From positions 1-7,409 of the forward strand of contig JAEZBH010000020.1 in the NCBI GenBank assembly GCA_023427285.1: a stretch of DNA of 7,409 nucleotides. Reading direction: 5' to 3'. A program made the translations under genes and the position numbers. Each line of letters starts with the position of its first letter. Position 1 is the stretch's first letter. This DNA comes from Pseudomonadota bacterium. GTDB lineage: Bacteria > Pseudomonadota > Alphaproteobacteria > Sphingomonadales > Sphingomonadaceae. The notes beneath the pieces were generated by a model, which was not told the origin of the DNA, did not search any database, and was given only the letters and a program-made list of their open reading frames with translations. This document shows, in pieces, positions 1 to 6,424 of the stretch.

Positions 1-487
1 CCTGCGGTCAAGCTATATCGCAGCTCATGCCGCAGCGCCCCTGTTGACGGCCAAGCCCGGCGGGCTGATCGTCTTCACCTCCGCGCCCGGTGCCGTCAAC
101 TACGCTCATGGTCCCGCTTACGGCGCGCAGAAAGCGGGCACAGACAAAATGTCCGCGGACATGGCGATTGATCTGCGCCCTTACGGTGCGGCTTCGGTTT
201 CCATCTGGATGGGATTGCTGAAGACGGCGCGCTCGGCTGCCTCAATGGCGGAAAAACCGGGCCAGTTTGATTTTCTGCTCCCCCATATGGAATCGCCCGA
301 TTTTACGGGACGCATCATTGCGGCAATTCACAGCGATCCGAATATGATGGAGTTGTCAGGCCACACCGTCATCGGCGCAGAAGTTGCCCAAAGATATGGC
401 GTGCTCGACATTGATGGCAGCAGCCCGCAATCGCTGCGTCCGGTTGTCGGCGGACCGTTCAAGTACGACGACCTCATCATCGATTGA
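1..487 (+). CDS. DHRS1-like short-chain dehydrogenase/reductase, 5' partial
   Basis: This is the C-terminal part of a classical NAD(P)-dependent short-chain dehydrogenase, an oxidoreductase of the keto/alcohol type. The frame is open from base 2, so the true start and the nucleotide-binding TGxxxGIG motif lie off the left edge; 161 residues remain and roughly 100 or more are missing. The catalytic triad remnants are visible: Ser27 in the FTSAPG strand, Tyr40 and Lys44 in YGAQKAGTDK (YxxxK), counted from the first whole codon. The segments ASVSIWMGLLKTA, LSGHTVIGAEVAQRYG and VLDIDG match by eye the C-terminal pattern of animal DHRS1 and its bacterial relatives (SLWPG, LSGKV, ARRYG, DVDG), where most SDRs have a PG motif and a different tail. 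The first ATG/TTG-type start in the window (position 44) falls inside the conserved fold and is not the real start. It converges on the AraC-type gene with a 33-bp gap. Substrate unknown; SDR membership is secure, the DHRS1 subgroup is likely. Confidence 0.9.
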   Translation, partial: LRSSYIAAHAAAPLLTAKPGGLIVFTSAPGAVNYAHGPAYGAQKAGTDKMSADMAIDLRPYGAASVSIWMGLLKTARSAASMAEKPGQFDFLLPHMESPDFTGRIIAAIHSDPNMMELSGHTVIGAEVAQRYGVLDIDGSSPQSLRPVVGGPFKYDDLIID

Positions 488-520
488 TGGGATTGTACAT
501 TCGGGACAGCGGCGAATTTA

Positions 521-1609
521 TCACCTGGCGTATGCTGTTGCGTGATCTGTATGCGGTTGGCGGTTTTTGCGGCGGTAGGCTGATGGCGGCAGTCCGGTCC
601 AGGTGCGGAACGCCCGCCTGAAGGTTGCGACGTCGTGAAACTGGAGGCGGGCGCTGATCTCCTTCACGCTGAGGCGAGAGCCCGCCAGAAGTTCCATTGC
701 CAGGGCGCGACGGCAGCTCTGGCGAATTTGGGTCAGGCTGACGTTCTCCTGAGCCAGGCGTCTGCGCAAGGTGGACGCTGATACCGAGAAGATGCTGGCG
801 ATGTCGTTTGCGGTTGGAAGCGCATCGTTGCGGGCGAAAAACGTGCGGTACAGGGAGCGCACGTGGTCTGCAAACTGGGCTGTGCCGTAGTCAGGCGGGG
901 TGAGGGCGAAGGGAAACAGCTGGAACAGTCTCTGGAGGTCTGCATAGCTGCGGATGCCTGGCCGCTTCAGGTACGCCGCAGGAAAGGCAATGCTGTTCCA
1001 GTTTGCTTCACATTCAGGGCGAACCGGTAGAAGCTCGTTGAAGGCTGGAACCTGTGCCTTGGCGGGAAACACGAGTGTGATGGCGCTGAGCTGGATTTCT
1101 TCTCCGATCAGCCAACCGGCCAGCCGGTGGAAGGAGGAGAGGCCATACATGATTACCAGCAAGTCACCGATCCAGCGCTTGCCTGCGGGATGGTGCAGGA
1201 TGAGCCTGGCGGTCTCGCCCTCTCTCCGCAATTCCATATGCTGCTGGCCGTCCATGGCCAGAGTGTGAAATTCGATGGCTGATTGCAGCGCGCTCTCCAG
1301 CGTCGGGCAAGGCAGCATGACCTGGCACATCATTTTCAGCCGCTCGACCGGAAACCGGGGACGCCGATCCCGCACGCAGCCGTAGTGCTCAAATTCCAGC
1401 ACGCATTCCTCGCAGAGCCGGATGAAAGCGCTTTGCGGAACTTCCCGAATGCGCCCCTCCCGCAGATCGCCGATGCGTGCGGCAATGCCAGCGCGGGCCA
1501 GGGTCTGTGCAACGTCCCGTCCGATTTCTTCAAGGGCATCAATGAGAATGCACACAGCCTCGGCCGGGACGGCCAACCGGCTGGCTGGCAGTTGATGGCT
1601 GCTGGTCAT
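521..1609 (-). CDS. AraC-family transcriptional regulator with arabinose-binding-type N-terminal domain
   Basis: A 362-residue DNA-binding regulator. Residues about 25-210 look like the Arabinose_bd-type sensory domain (the PF12625 kind found in OruR-like regulators), with GDLLVIMYGLSSFHRLAGW in its middle. The C-terminal 100 residues are an AraC/XylS double helix-turn-helix: first HTH about 266-291 (ANDIASIFSVSASTLRRRL), second about 314-347, ending with the signature FHDVATFRRAFRTWTG and PPSAYRR. The ATG at 1609 is the only plausible start: the frame upstream runs 17 codons to a stop without ATG, GTG or TTG. No clear Shine-Dalgarno precedes it, so translation may be weak. The gene is divergent from the TonB-dependent receptor, the usual arrangement for a local activator that controls its neighbour and often itself. 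Regulators of this class generally respond to a small effector, here unknown; that it controls the receptor is inferred from position and from the repeats in the shared upstream region. Confidence 0.94.
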   Translation of the reverse strand: MTSSHQLPASRLAVPAEAVCILIDALEEIGRDVAQTLARAGIAARIGDLREGRIREVPQSAFIRLCEECVLEFEHYGCVRDRRPRFPVERLKMMCQVMLPCPTLESALQSAIEFHTLAMDGQQHMELRREGETARLILHHPAGKRWIGDLLVIMYGLSSFHRLAGWLIGEEIQLSAITLVFPAKAQVPAFNELLPVRPECEANWNSIAFPAAYLKRPGIRSYADLQRLFQLFPFALTPPDYGTAQFADHVRSLYRTFFARNDALPTANDIASIFSVSASTLRRRLAQENVSLTQIRQSCRRALAMELLAGSRLSVKEISARLQFHDVATFRRAFRTWTGLPPSAYRRKNRQPHTDHATAYAR

Positions 1610-1628
1610 GACTGAACATCTTTGCGCA

Positions 1629-1660
1629 TTTATGCCCCCTTTATGAACTGTAATGCCCTC
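1629..1660. promoter_or_regulatory. Phased direct repeats, candidate operator for the AraC-type regulator
   Basis: The divergent intergenic region holds three similar units in tandem: TTTATGCCCCC (1629-1639), TTTATGAACTG (1640-1650) and TAATGCCCTC (1651-1660). The ATG cores fall at 1632, 1643 and 1653, that is 11 and 10 bp apart, about one helical turn. AraC/XylS regulators typically bind direct repeats on one face of the helix next to the promoter they control. The site lies 20-50 bp upstream of the regulator start and 72-103 bp upstream of the receptor start, so one protein could act on both. The repeats are seen directly; their use as an operator is inference. Confidence 0.4.
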
Positions 1661-1716
1661 TCATTCCTCAGCGCAAGGTGCTTAAAGGGGAATCATTAAG
1701 ACTACTAAAAGTGTAT

Positions 1717-1726
1717 GGGGGAGGGG
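1717..1726 (+). promoter_or_regulatory. Ribosome binding site that fixes the receptor start
   Basis: GGGGGAGGGG sits just before the ATG at 1732, with GGAGG at 1720-1724 and a 7-nt spacer. It selects this ATG over the in-frame GTG at 1678, which lacks such a site and would put 18 extra residues before the signal peptide. Confidence 0.85.
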
Positions 1727-1731
1727 CGTTG

Positions 1732-4047
1732 ATGGCACGCGGCAACTACAGGCATCTGATGGGGTGCGTTTCTCTGCTGGTCATGGCCGTGCCGGGCCTG
1801 GCGGCCGCGCAGGAGCAGACGCTCGCGCTTGAAGATATCATAGTGACGGCGCAAAAGCGCACGGAGAACCTGCAAGCAACGCCGCTGGCAATCAGCGCCG
1901 TCACCGCTGAGACCATCGAGAAGCGCGGCATTTCGGATGTCTCGACGCTGACGGCGGTTGCGCCCAGCCTGAGCGTGACGGTTACCGGCGCTTCCACCTC
2001 CAACATTGCTTTGTTCATTCGCGGCATCGGCGAGAGCGAAACCATTCTGACGGTGGACTCGCCTGTCGGCCTTTATGTGGATGGCATCGTTCTTGGCCGC
2101 AGCTCGGGGGCGGTATTTGATCTGGTCGATCTGGAGCGGGTCGAGGTGCTGCGGGGTCCGCAGGGCACGCTTTATGGTCGCAACACGATCGGCGGTGCGG
2201 TCAATCTGATCTCCAAGGCCCCCGCGCAGAATTTCGGGGTCGATCAGAGCCTGAGCTATGGCCGTTTCGACCACCTTCAGTTCAAGACGACGGTTGATAC
2301 CGGTGAACTGGGTGCCACGGGCATCCGTGCAAAGCTGACCTATCTGCACAAGCAGCGCGATGGCTATGCGGACAATGTTCTTGCCAAGGACAGCCGCGAT
2401 CCGGGCGCTTACAACATTGAGGCCTTCCGCGCCGCCATCACCTACGATCAGGGCCAGGGCGTGCGGGTGGATTATGCTTTCGATTATAATGACCGCAAGA
2501 GCGTCGCCAATCCGTCCCAGCTTGCGATTGTGCGCGAAGATGTTGCCACCTTCCTTGGTTACTCCGAGCAGCTGGGCGGCGGTGCGCCGCTGATCTCGCG
2601 CGACCGCCTCGACACGATGGCGCTGGATAACGATGGGGTGATCTCCGACAAGGTGCAGGGCCACACGCTGAAGGTCGAGGTTGATCTGGCGGAGAACCTG
2701 ACGCTGCGCTCGCTCACCGGCTACCGCAAGTGGACGAATACGGTGGTGGCTGATTACGATGGAAACGGCGGACTGGTGGGCTTTGGGGCCGACCCCGTAC
2801 TGTTCGTGGACGGCAGCTTCATTCCTGTGGGTGTCGAGCCGGTCAGCCTTTATCACCTGACCTTCGATCGCGGCCAGAGCCAGTGGACGCAGGAATTCAA
2901 TCTGATCGGCAAGATTGGCGACAGGACTGAATTCGTCCTGGGGGCCTTCCACTTCGATGAAAAGGCGCGCGAGGAAAATCCAACCTTCCTCACCTATATC
3001 CTGCCGGCAGGTGAGCCTATTCCGGTGACGCCGGACCTGAGCGTTGATTATTTCGGCGTCAACCTCGCCTCAAACTTCCAGTATCGCTACAAGTCAAAGT
3101 CTCAGGCCCTGTTCGGCCAGGTGACGACGGAGTTGACAGACCGGTTCAGCGTCACCGGCGGTTTGCGCTACACCAAGGATACCAAGCAGCTCGATCAGCT
3201 GATCCCGTATGATCGCGACCTCAAGCGCAGCTTCGATCAGGTCAATTGGGCCCTCACGCTCGATTATGCGGTCTCTGACGATGTGATGACCTATGCGCGG
3301 GTTGCAACCGGCTACAAGGCCGGCGGCTTCAATGCGCGATCGGTCAACGACGGTTTCAAGCCGGAAGACCTGACGTCTTATGAACTGGGCGTGAAGTCCG
3401 AGCTGTTCGACCGGCGTCTCCGCCTGAACGCCGCCGTCTATCACGCCGTTCATAAGGACGTGCAGGTCGGTCAATTCCTGGCGGGGTCAGGCGGCTCCCT
3501 CGGCATCACCGTCAATGCAGGCAAGGCTGCCTATACCGGCATTGAGGCGGAATTCACGGCGCTGGTGACCGACGCGCTGACCATCAGCGGCAACATCGGT
3601 TACATTGACCGCAAGTACAAGGCGTTCGAGCTGCTGAACCCGAACACCAATGAACTGGTGGACGTGGCCGATGACGCCCGCTTCATCTATTCGCCGGACA
3701 CCACGGCCAACATCGCGGCGGAGTATCGCTTCCCGCCGCTGTCGTTCGGCGAGTTGGCGGCGCGCCTGGACTACTCTTACCGGAGCCGGATGTACTGGCA
3801 CCCGACCACCATGCTTAACCCCTATAATGACGGGATTTCTGACAAGGCCGTCGGTCGTCTGGACGGCCGGGTGTCTCTGTCGGATGTCAAGATCGGCACG
3901 GCCGATGCCCAGTTTGCCTTCTGGGTGAAGAACATCACCAACGAAGATTATCTGTTGGGCGGTGTGGAGTTCGGTTCGCTCGGGTTTGCCACAGTCGGGT
4001 ACGCGGAGCCGCGCACCTGGGGCATCGATATGCGGGTCAGGTTCTGA
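1732..4047 (+). CDS. TonB-dependent outer-membrane receptor
   Basis: A 771-residue outer-membrane active transporter, energised by TonB-ExbB-ExbD, that imports a ligand into the periplasm. The start at 1732 gives a good signal peptide: basic MARGNYRH, hydrophobic core, probable cleavage after AAA at residue 26. A TonB-box-like segment DIIVTAQKR follows at 35-43. The plug domain contains FIRGIG, VDSPVGLYVDGI, and the hallmark GPQGTLYGRNTIGG at 142-155. The rest is the 22-strand barrel, with family motifs GLRYTKD near 477 and GYKAGGFNAR near 527, and a terminal aromatic residue (RVRF) as expected for barrel insertion. Length is normal for the family and no frame break is seen. This plug/barrel style is the one abundant in sphingomonads beside catabolic genes. 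It is divergent from the AraC-type regulator and followed by an intrinsic terminator, so it is probably a single-gene transcript. The ligand is unknown; siderophore uptake is possible, but the flanking oxidoreductases favour an organic carbon source. Confidence 0.96.
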   Translation: MARGNYRHLMGCVSLLVMAVPGLAAAQEQTLALEDIIVTAQKRTENLQATPLAISAVTAETIEKRGISDVSTLTAVAPSLSVTVTGASTSNIALFIRGIGESETILTVDSPVGLYVDGIVLGRSSGAVFDLVDLERVEVLRGPQGTLYGRNTIGGAVNLISKAPAQNFGVDQSLSYGRFDHLQFKTTVDTGELGATGIRAKLTYLHKQRDGYADNVLAKDSRDPGAYNIEAFRAAITYDQGQGVRVDYAFDYNDRKSVANPSQLAIVREDVATFLGYSEQLGGGAPLISRDRLDTMALDNDGVISDKVQGHTLKVEVDLAENLTLRSLTGYRKWTNTVVADYDGNGGLVGFGADPVLFVDGSFIPVGVEPVSLYHLTFDRGQSQWTQEFNLIGKIGDRTEFVLGAFHFDEKAREENPTFLTYILPAGEPIPVTPDLSVDYFGVNLASNFQYRYKSKSQALFGQVTTELTDRFSVTGGLRYTKDTKQLDQLIPYDRDLKRSFDQVNWALTLDYAVSDDVMTYARVATGYKAGGFNARSVNDGFKPEDLTSYELGVKSELFDRRLRLNAAVYHAVHKDVQVGQFLAGSGGSLGITVNAGKAAYTGIEAEFTALVTDALTISGNIGYIDRKYKAFELLNPNTNELVDVADDARFIYSPDTTANIAAEYRFPPLSFGELAARLDYSYRSRMYWHPTTMLNPYNDGISDKAVGRLDGRVSLSDVKIGTADAQFAFWVKNITNEDYLLGGVEFGSLGFATVGYAEPRTWGIDMRVRF

Positions 4048-4053
4048 CCCGCT

Positions 4054-4117
4054 GGGGCGGCACTCTGGCCACTGCTGTGCTCTGGCCATTTCCCCTCTGT
4101 GCCGCCCCCACTTTTTT
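4054..4117 (+). terminator. Intrinsic terminator after the receptor gene
   Basis: A perfect 10-bp stem, GGGGCGGCAC (4054-4063) with GTGCCGCCCC (4099-4108), is followed three bases later by six T (4112-4117). The 35-nt loop can fold again: TGGCCA occurs at 4066-4071 and at 4083-4088 and, being self-complementary, the copies form a 6-bp inner stem. It starts 6 bp after the receptor stop codon and lies entirely before the next gene. It should end most receptor transcripts. Confidence 0.85.
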
Positions 4118-4150
4118 CTCGCGTCGTTTCGTGAAGCCAAACCACTAACC

Positions 4151-4155
4151 GGGAG
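4151..4155 (+). promoter_or_regulatory. Ribosome binding site that fixes the flavoprotein start
   Basis: GGGAG, 7 nt before the ATG at 4163. The frame is open back to 3962, but that extension overlaps the receptor's last codons and the terminator and encodes nothing family-like, whereas MARFHHLMSAGSIG at 4163 begins like other members of the family. Confidence 0.8.
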
Positions 4156-4162
4156 TGACAGG

Positions 4163-6283
4163 ATGGCTCGTTTTCACCATCTGATGTCGGCGGGGTCCAT
4201 TGGCCCCATGAACCTGAGAAATCGGATCCTTCTGACGGCGATGGGTGCCGGGTTGGCGGAGGCCGACGGGTCTTGCGGTGAGCGCATTCGCGCGTTCCAC
4301 GAAACGCAGGCCAAGGGCGGCGCGGGACTGGTGACGATGGGCGTGGTGGGCGTTGCCCTGCCGCTCGGCCAGAATATGGCCAATCAGCCTGCCATTTCGG
4401 ACGACCGTTTCATCCCCGGCCTCAGGGCCGTTGCCGATGCCGTGCATGCGCATGGGGCAAAGTTTGCCATCCAATTGCATTTTGGCGGGCTCGTTGCCGT
4501 GATCGACATGATTGCGGGCAATGCTGCCTGGACGCCCTCTGTCCCCGAGCTCAAGGCCGGAGATATGATGGACGGCTTCCTGGCGGAAGAAATGGCCGGG
4601 ACGCCGTTCTTTAAAATGCCCCCGCCCAAGTATCATGTGATGAGCCGGGAAGACATCGCCTGGCTTGTTGGCATGTATGCCAAGGGGGCGGAGCGTGCCC
4701 GGCTTGCGGGTGCCAACGGTTTGGAGATCCATGCCGGGCACGGTTATCTGCTCTCCTCTTTCCTGTCGCCATTCCTGAACAAGCGGACAGATGAATACGG
4801 CGGCTGCGTTGAGAACCGCTCCCGGATTCTCGTTGAAGTGGTGCGGGCCGTGCGCGAGGCGGCGGGGCCGGACATTGCGGTGTGGTGCAAGATTGATGCA
4901 CTTGAATACGAGCAGCCGACCGGCATAACGGTGGAAGACGCCAAGGTGACCGCGCGCCTGGTGGAGGAAGCCGGAGCCCATGCCATTACCGTGACGGCCT
5001 ATCATGACAATTCGCGCGGCGTTCTTCATTCCGGCTCCCACACGCCGGATGTGCCGGGCCTGAACGTTGATAAGGCCGAAGCGTTGAAGTCGGCGGTGTC
5101 GATCCCGGTCATTGTCTCAGGGCGCATTGAGCCGGAGGCGGGCGAGGAGATTATCGCCAAGGGGCGGGCTGATTTCGTTGCGATGGGCCGCAAGCTGCTG
5201 GCGGACCCGGAATTGCCCAACAAGCTGCGAGACGGCCGGGAAGAAGATATTCTGCCCTGCGTTTATTGCTACACTTGCATCAGCGGGATTTATTACGGCG
5301 GCTCGGTCAAATGCGCCGTCAATCCGCAGACGGCGTTTGAAGCCGTGCCGCTGCTTGCACCGGCTGCCGCGCCCAAGCGGGTGGCCGTGATCGGCGGCGG
5401 GCCGGGCGGCATGGAGACGGCGCGACGGCTGGCGCTGCGGGGGCATCAGGTCACGCTGCTGGAGCAGTCAGACCGGCTGGGCGGCACGTTGCAGTTTGCA
5501 AGCATTGCCTATGAGCCGAATGAGCGCCTCCTGAACTGGCTGAAGCGGGAAATTGAGAAGTCGAACGTCTCGGTTCGGCTGAACACCAGGGCAACACCGG
5601 AAGTGCTGTCGGCGCTGGGGGCAGAGGTGGTTGTGGTTGCAACCGGCGCAAAGCGCAGCATGCCTGCCATTCCGGGCGGAGACCTGCCGCACGTGTTCTC
5701 AGGCGATGACCTGCGCAAGCTGATCCTTGGCGATGGGCTGTCTGACCTGAAGGCCAAGACCGGCTTGATGACCCGTCTTTTGGCCAAGGCTGGCGCAATG
5801 ACCGGAGCCACCAAAACCCCTGCGGTCATTCGTGAGGCGACCAAAGCCTGGATGCCGCTGGGCAATCGCATTGTCATTATTGGCGGTGAACTGGTCGGAC
5901 TGGAACTGGCCGAGTTTCTGGCAGAGCGCGGCCGTCAGGTGACCGTGATCGACAGTGCGCCAAAATTTGGCGCGGGGCTTCAGATTGTACGGCGCTGGCG
6001 CGTTCTGGACTTCCTGAAGACGCACGGCGTTGCGCTGCTGCCCGAGGTTCAGTCCATCGCCATCACGGAACAGGGGGTCACTGGAACAGACGCCAGCGGC
6101 GCACCGGTCTCCATTGAGGCCGATCATGTCATTGTCGCCAAAGGCGCAACCGGCGATCTGACGACCGCTGATGCGCTGGCCGCAGCAGGCTTTGACGTGC
6201 GGGTGGTGGGAGATTGCACGGGCGTTGGGTATATCGAAGGGGCCATGCGCTCGGCGGCTGATATCGCCCAGAGCATCAACTGA
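4163..6283 (+). CDS. FMN / 4Fe-4S / FAD oxidoreductase of the dienoyl-CoA reductase - trimethylamine dehydrogenase family
   Basis: A 706-residue cytoplasmic flavoprotein. Residues 1 to about 350 form an old-yellow-enzyme TIM barrel binding FMN: SIGPMNLRNRILLTAMG at the start, then EIHAGHGYLLSSFLSPFLNKRTDEYGG with His190, His193 and Tyr195, the usual substrate-binding and proton-donor region. Cys366, Cys369, Cys372 and Cys384 (CxxCxxC, 11 residues, C) give the 4Fe-4S site with trimethylamine-dehydrogenase-type spacing. The C-terminal half has one dinucleotide fold (GGGPGG, 411-416), a second with GGELVG at 574-579, and a closing GDC at 683-685. A linker of about 50 residues (514-567) separates the FAD strand from the second fold. 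Family members reduce or introduce C=C bonds next to a carbonyl (dienoyl-CoA reductase FadH, bile-acid BaiCD/BaiH, enoate reductases) or demethylate amines. The barrel motif near 104 reads QLHFGGL instead of QxxHxGR. Substrate unknown; family assignment is secure. It is separated from the receptor gene by a terminator and so probably has its own promoter or depends on read-through. Confidence 0.94.
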   Translation: MARFHHLMSAGSIGPMNLRNRILLTAMGAGLAEADGSCGERIRAFHETQAKGGAGLVTMGVVGVALPLGQNMANQPAISDDRFIPGLRAVADAVHAHGAKFAIQLHFGGLVAVIDMIAGNAAWTPSVPELKAGDMMDGFLAEEMAGTPFFKMPPPKYHVMSREDIAWLVGMYAKGAERARLAGANGLEIHAGHGYLLSSFLSPFLNKRTDEYGGCVENRSRILVEVVRAVREAAGPDIAVWCKIDALEYEQPTGITVEDAKVTARLVEEAGAHAITVTAYHDNSRGVLHSGSHTPDVPGLNVDKAEALKSAVSIPVIVSGRIEPEAGEEIIAKGRADFVAMGRKLLADPELPNKLRDGREEDILPCVYCYTCISGIYYGGSVKCAVNPQTAFEAVPLLAPAAAPKRVAVIGGGPGGMETARRLALRGHQVTLLEQSDRLGGTLQFASIAYEPNERLLNWLKREIEKSNVSVRLNTRATPEVLSALGAEVVVVATGAKRSMPAIPGGDLPHVFSGDDLRKLILGDGLSDLKAKTGLMTRLLAKAGAMTGATKTPAVIREATKAWMPLGNRIVIIGGELVGLELAEFLAERGRQVTVIDSAPKFGAGLQIVRRWRVLDFLKTHGVALLPEVQSIAITEQGVTGTDASGAPVSIEADHVIVAKGATGDLTTADALAAAGFDVRVVGDCTGVGYIEGAMRSAADIAQSIN

Positions 6284-6395
6284 CGCCGCCGATCGCGTTG
6301 AGGCTGAAGACAGGCCCGAGCAATCAATTGTTCGATGTTCTGTTGGGGGCGCATTCAAGCAGAACCAAACTTCGGTAAGACAACCCGGGGGCATG

Positions 6396-6424
6396 CCCGG
6401 CGTTCTGATCATCAGGACGCCGGG
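6396..6424. terminator. Palindrome at the convergent end of the flavoprotein and lactate dehydrogenase genes
   Basis: CCCGGCGTTCTG (6396-6407) pairs with CAGGACGCCGGG (6413-6424): 12 bp including one T-G wobble, with a 5-nt loop. It reads as a hairpin from either strand and overlaps the last codons and stop codon (6412-6414) of the lactate dehydrogenase. Neither side has a T-run, so it is not a classical intrinsic terminator; it may block 3' exonucleases or assist termination for both converging transcripts. The remaining bases between 6284 and 6395 show no gene. Confidence 0.45.

Noticed and set aside
499..517. Possible hairpin ATTCG / CGAAT between the SDR and the AraC-type gene
   Set aside because: Only 5 bp with a 9-nt loop and no T-run; too weak to call a terminator.
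1681..1700. Inverted repeat CTTAA / TTAAG upstream of the receptor
   Set aside because: Arms are 5 bp and AT-only at the core; expected by chance, no supporting context.
1681..1709. Possible sigma-70 promoter CTTAAA, 17 bp, TACTAA for the receptor
   Set aside because: Only 3 of 6 matches in each box, and transcription would begin almost on the ribosome binding site.
1678..1731. Upstream GTG start for the receptor
   Set aside because: No ribosome binding site, and the 18 extra residues would displace the signal peptide; the ATG at 1732 has a strong site.
1705..2952. Long open frame (415 codons) on the minus strand inside the receptor gene
   Set aside because: Antisense shadow of a GC-rich coding region; low-complexity composition, no domain, and the plus-strand receptor is unambiguous.
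3487..4140. Minus-strand open frame over the receptor's 3' end (217 codons)
   Set aside because: Shadow frame; arginine- and proline-rich as expected for an antisense reading, and it runs through the terminator.
3962..4162. In-frame N-terminal extension of 67 residues on the flavoprotein
   Set aside because: Overlaps the receptor's end and the terminator; the sequence is not family-like, and a well-spaced ribosome binding site marks the ATG at 4163.
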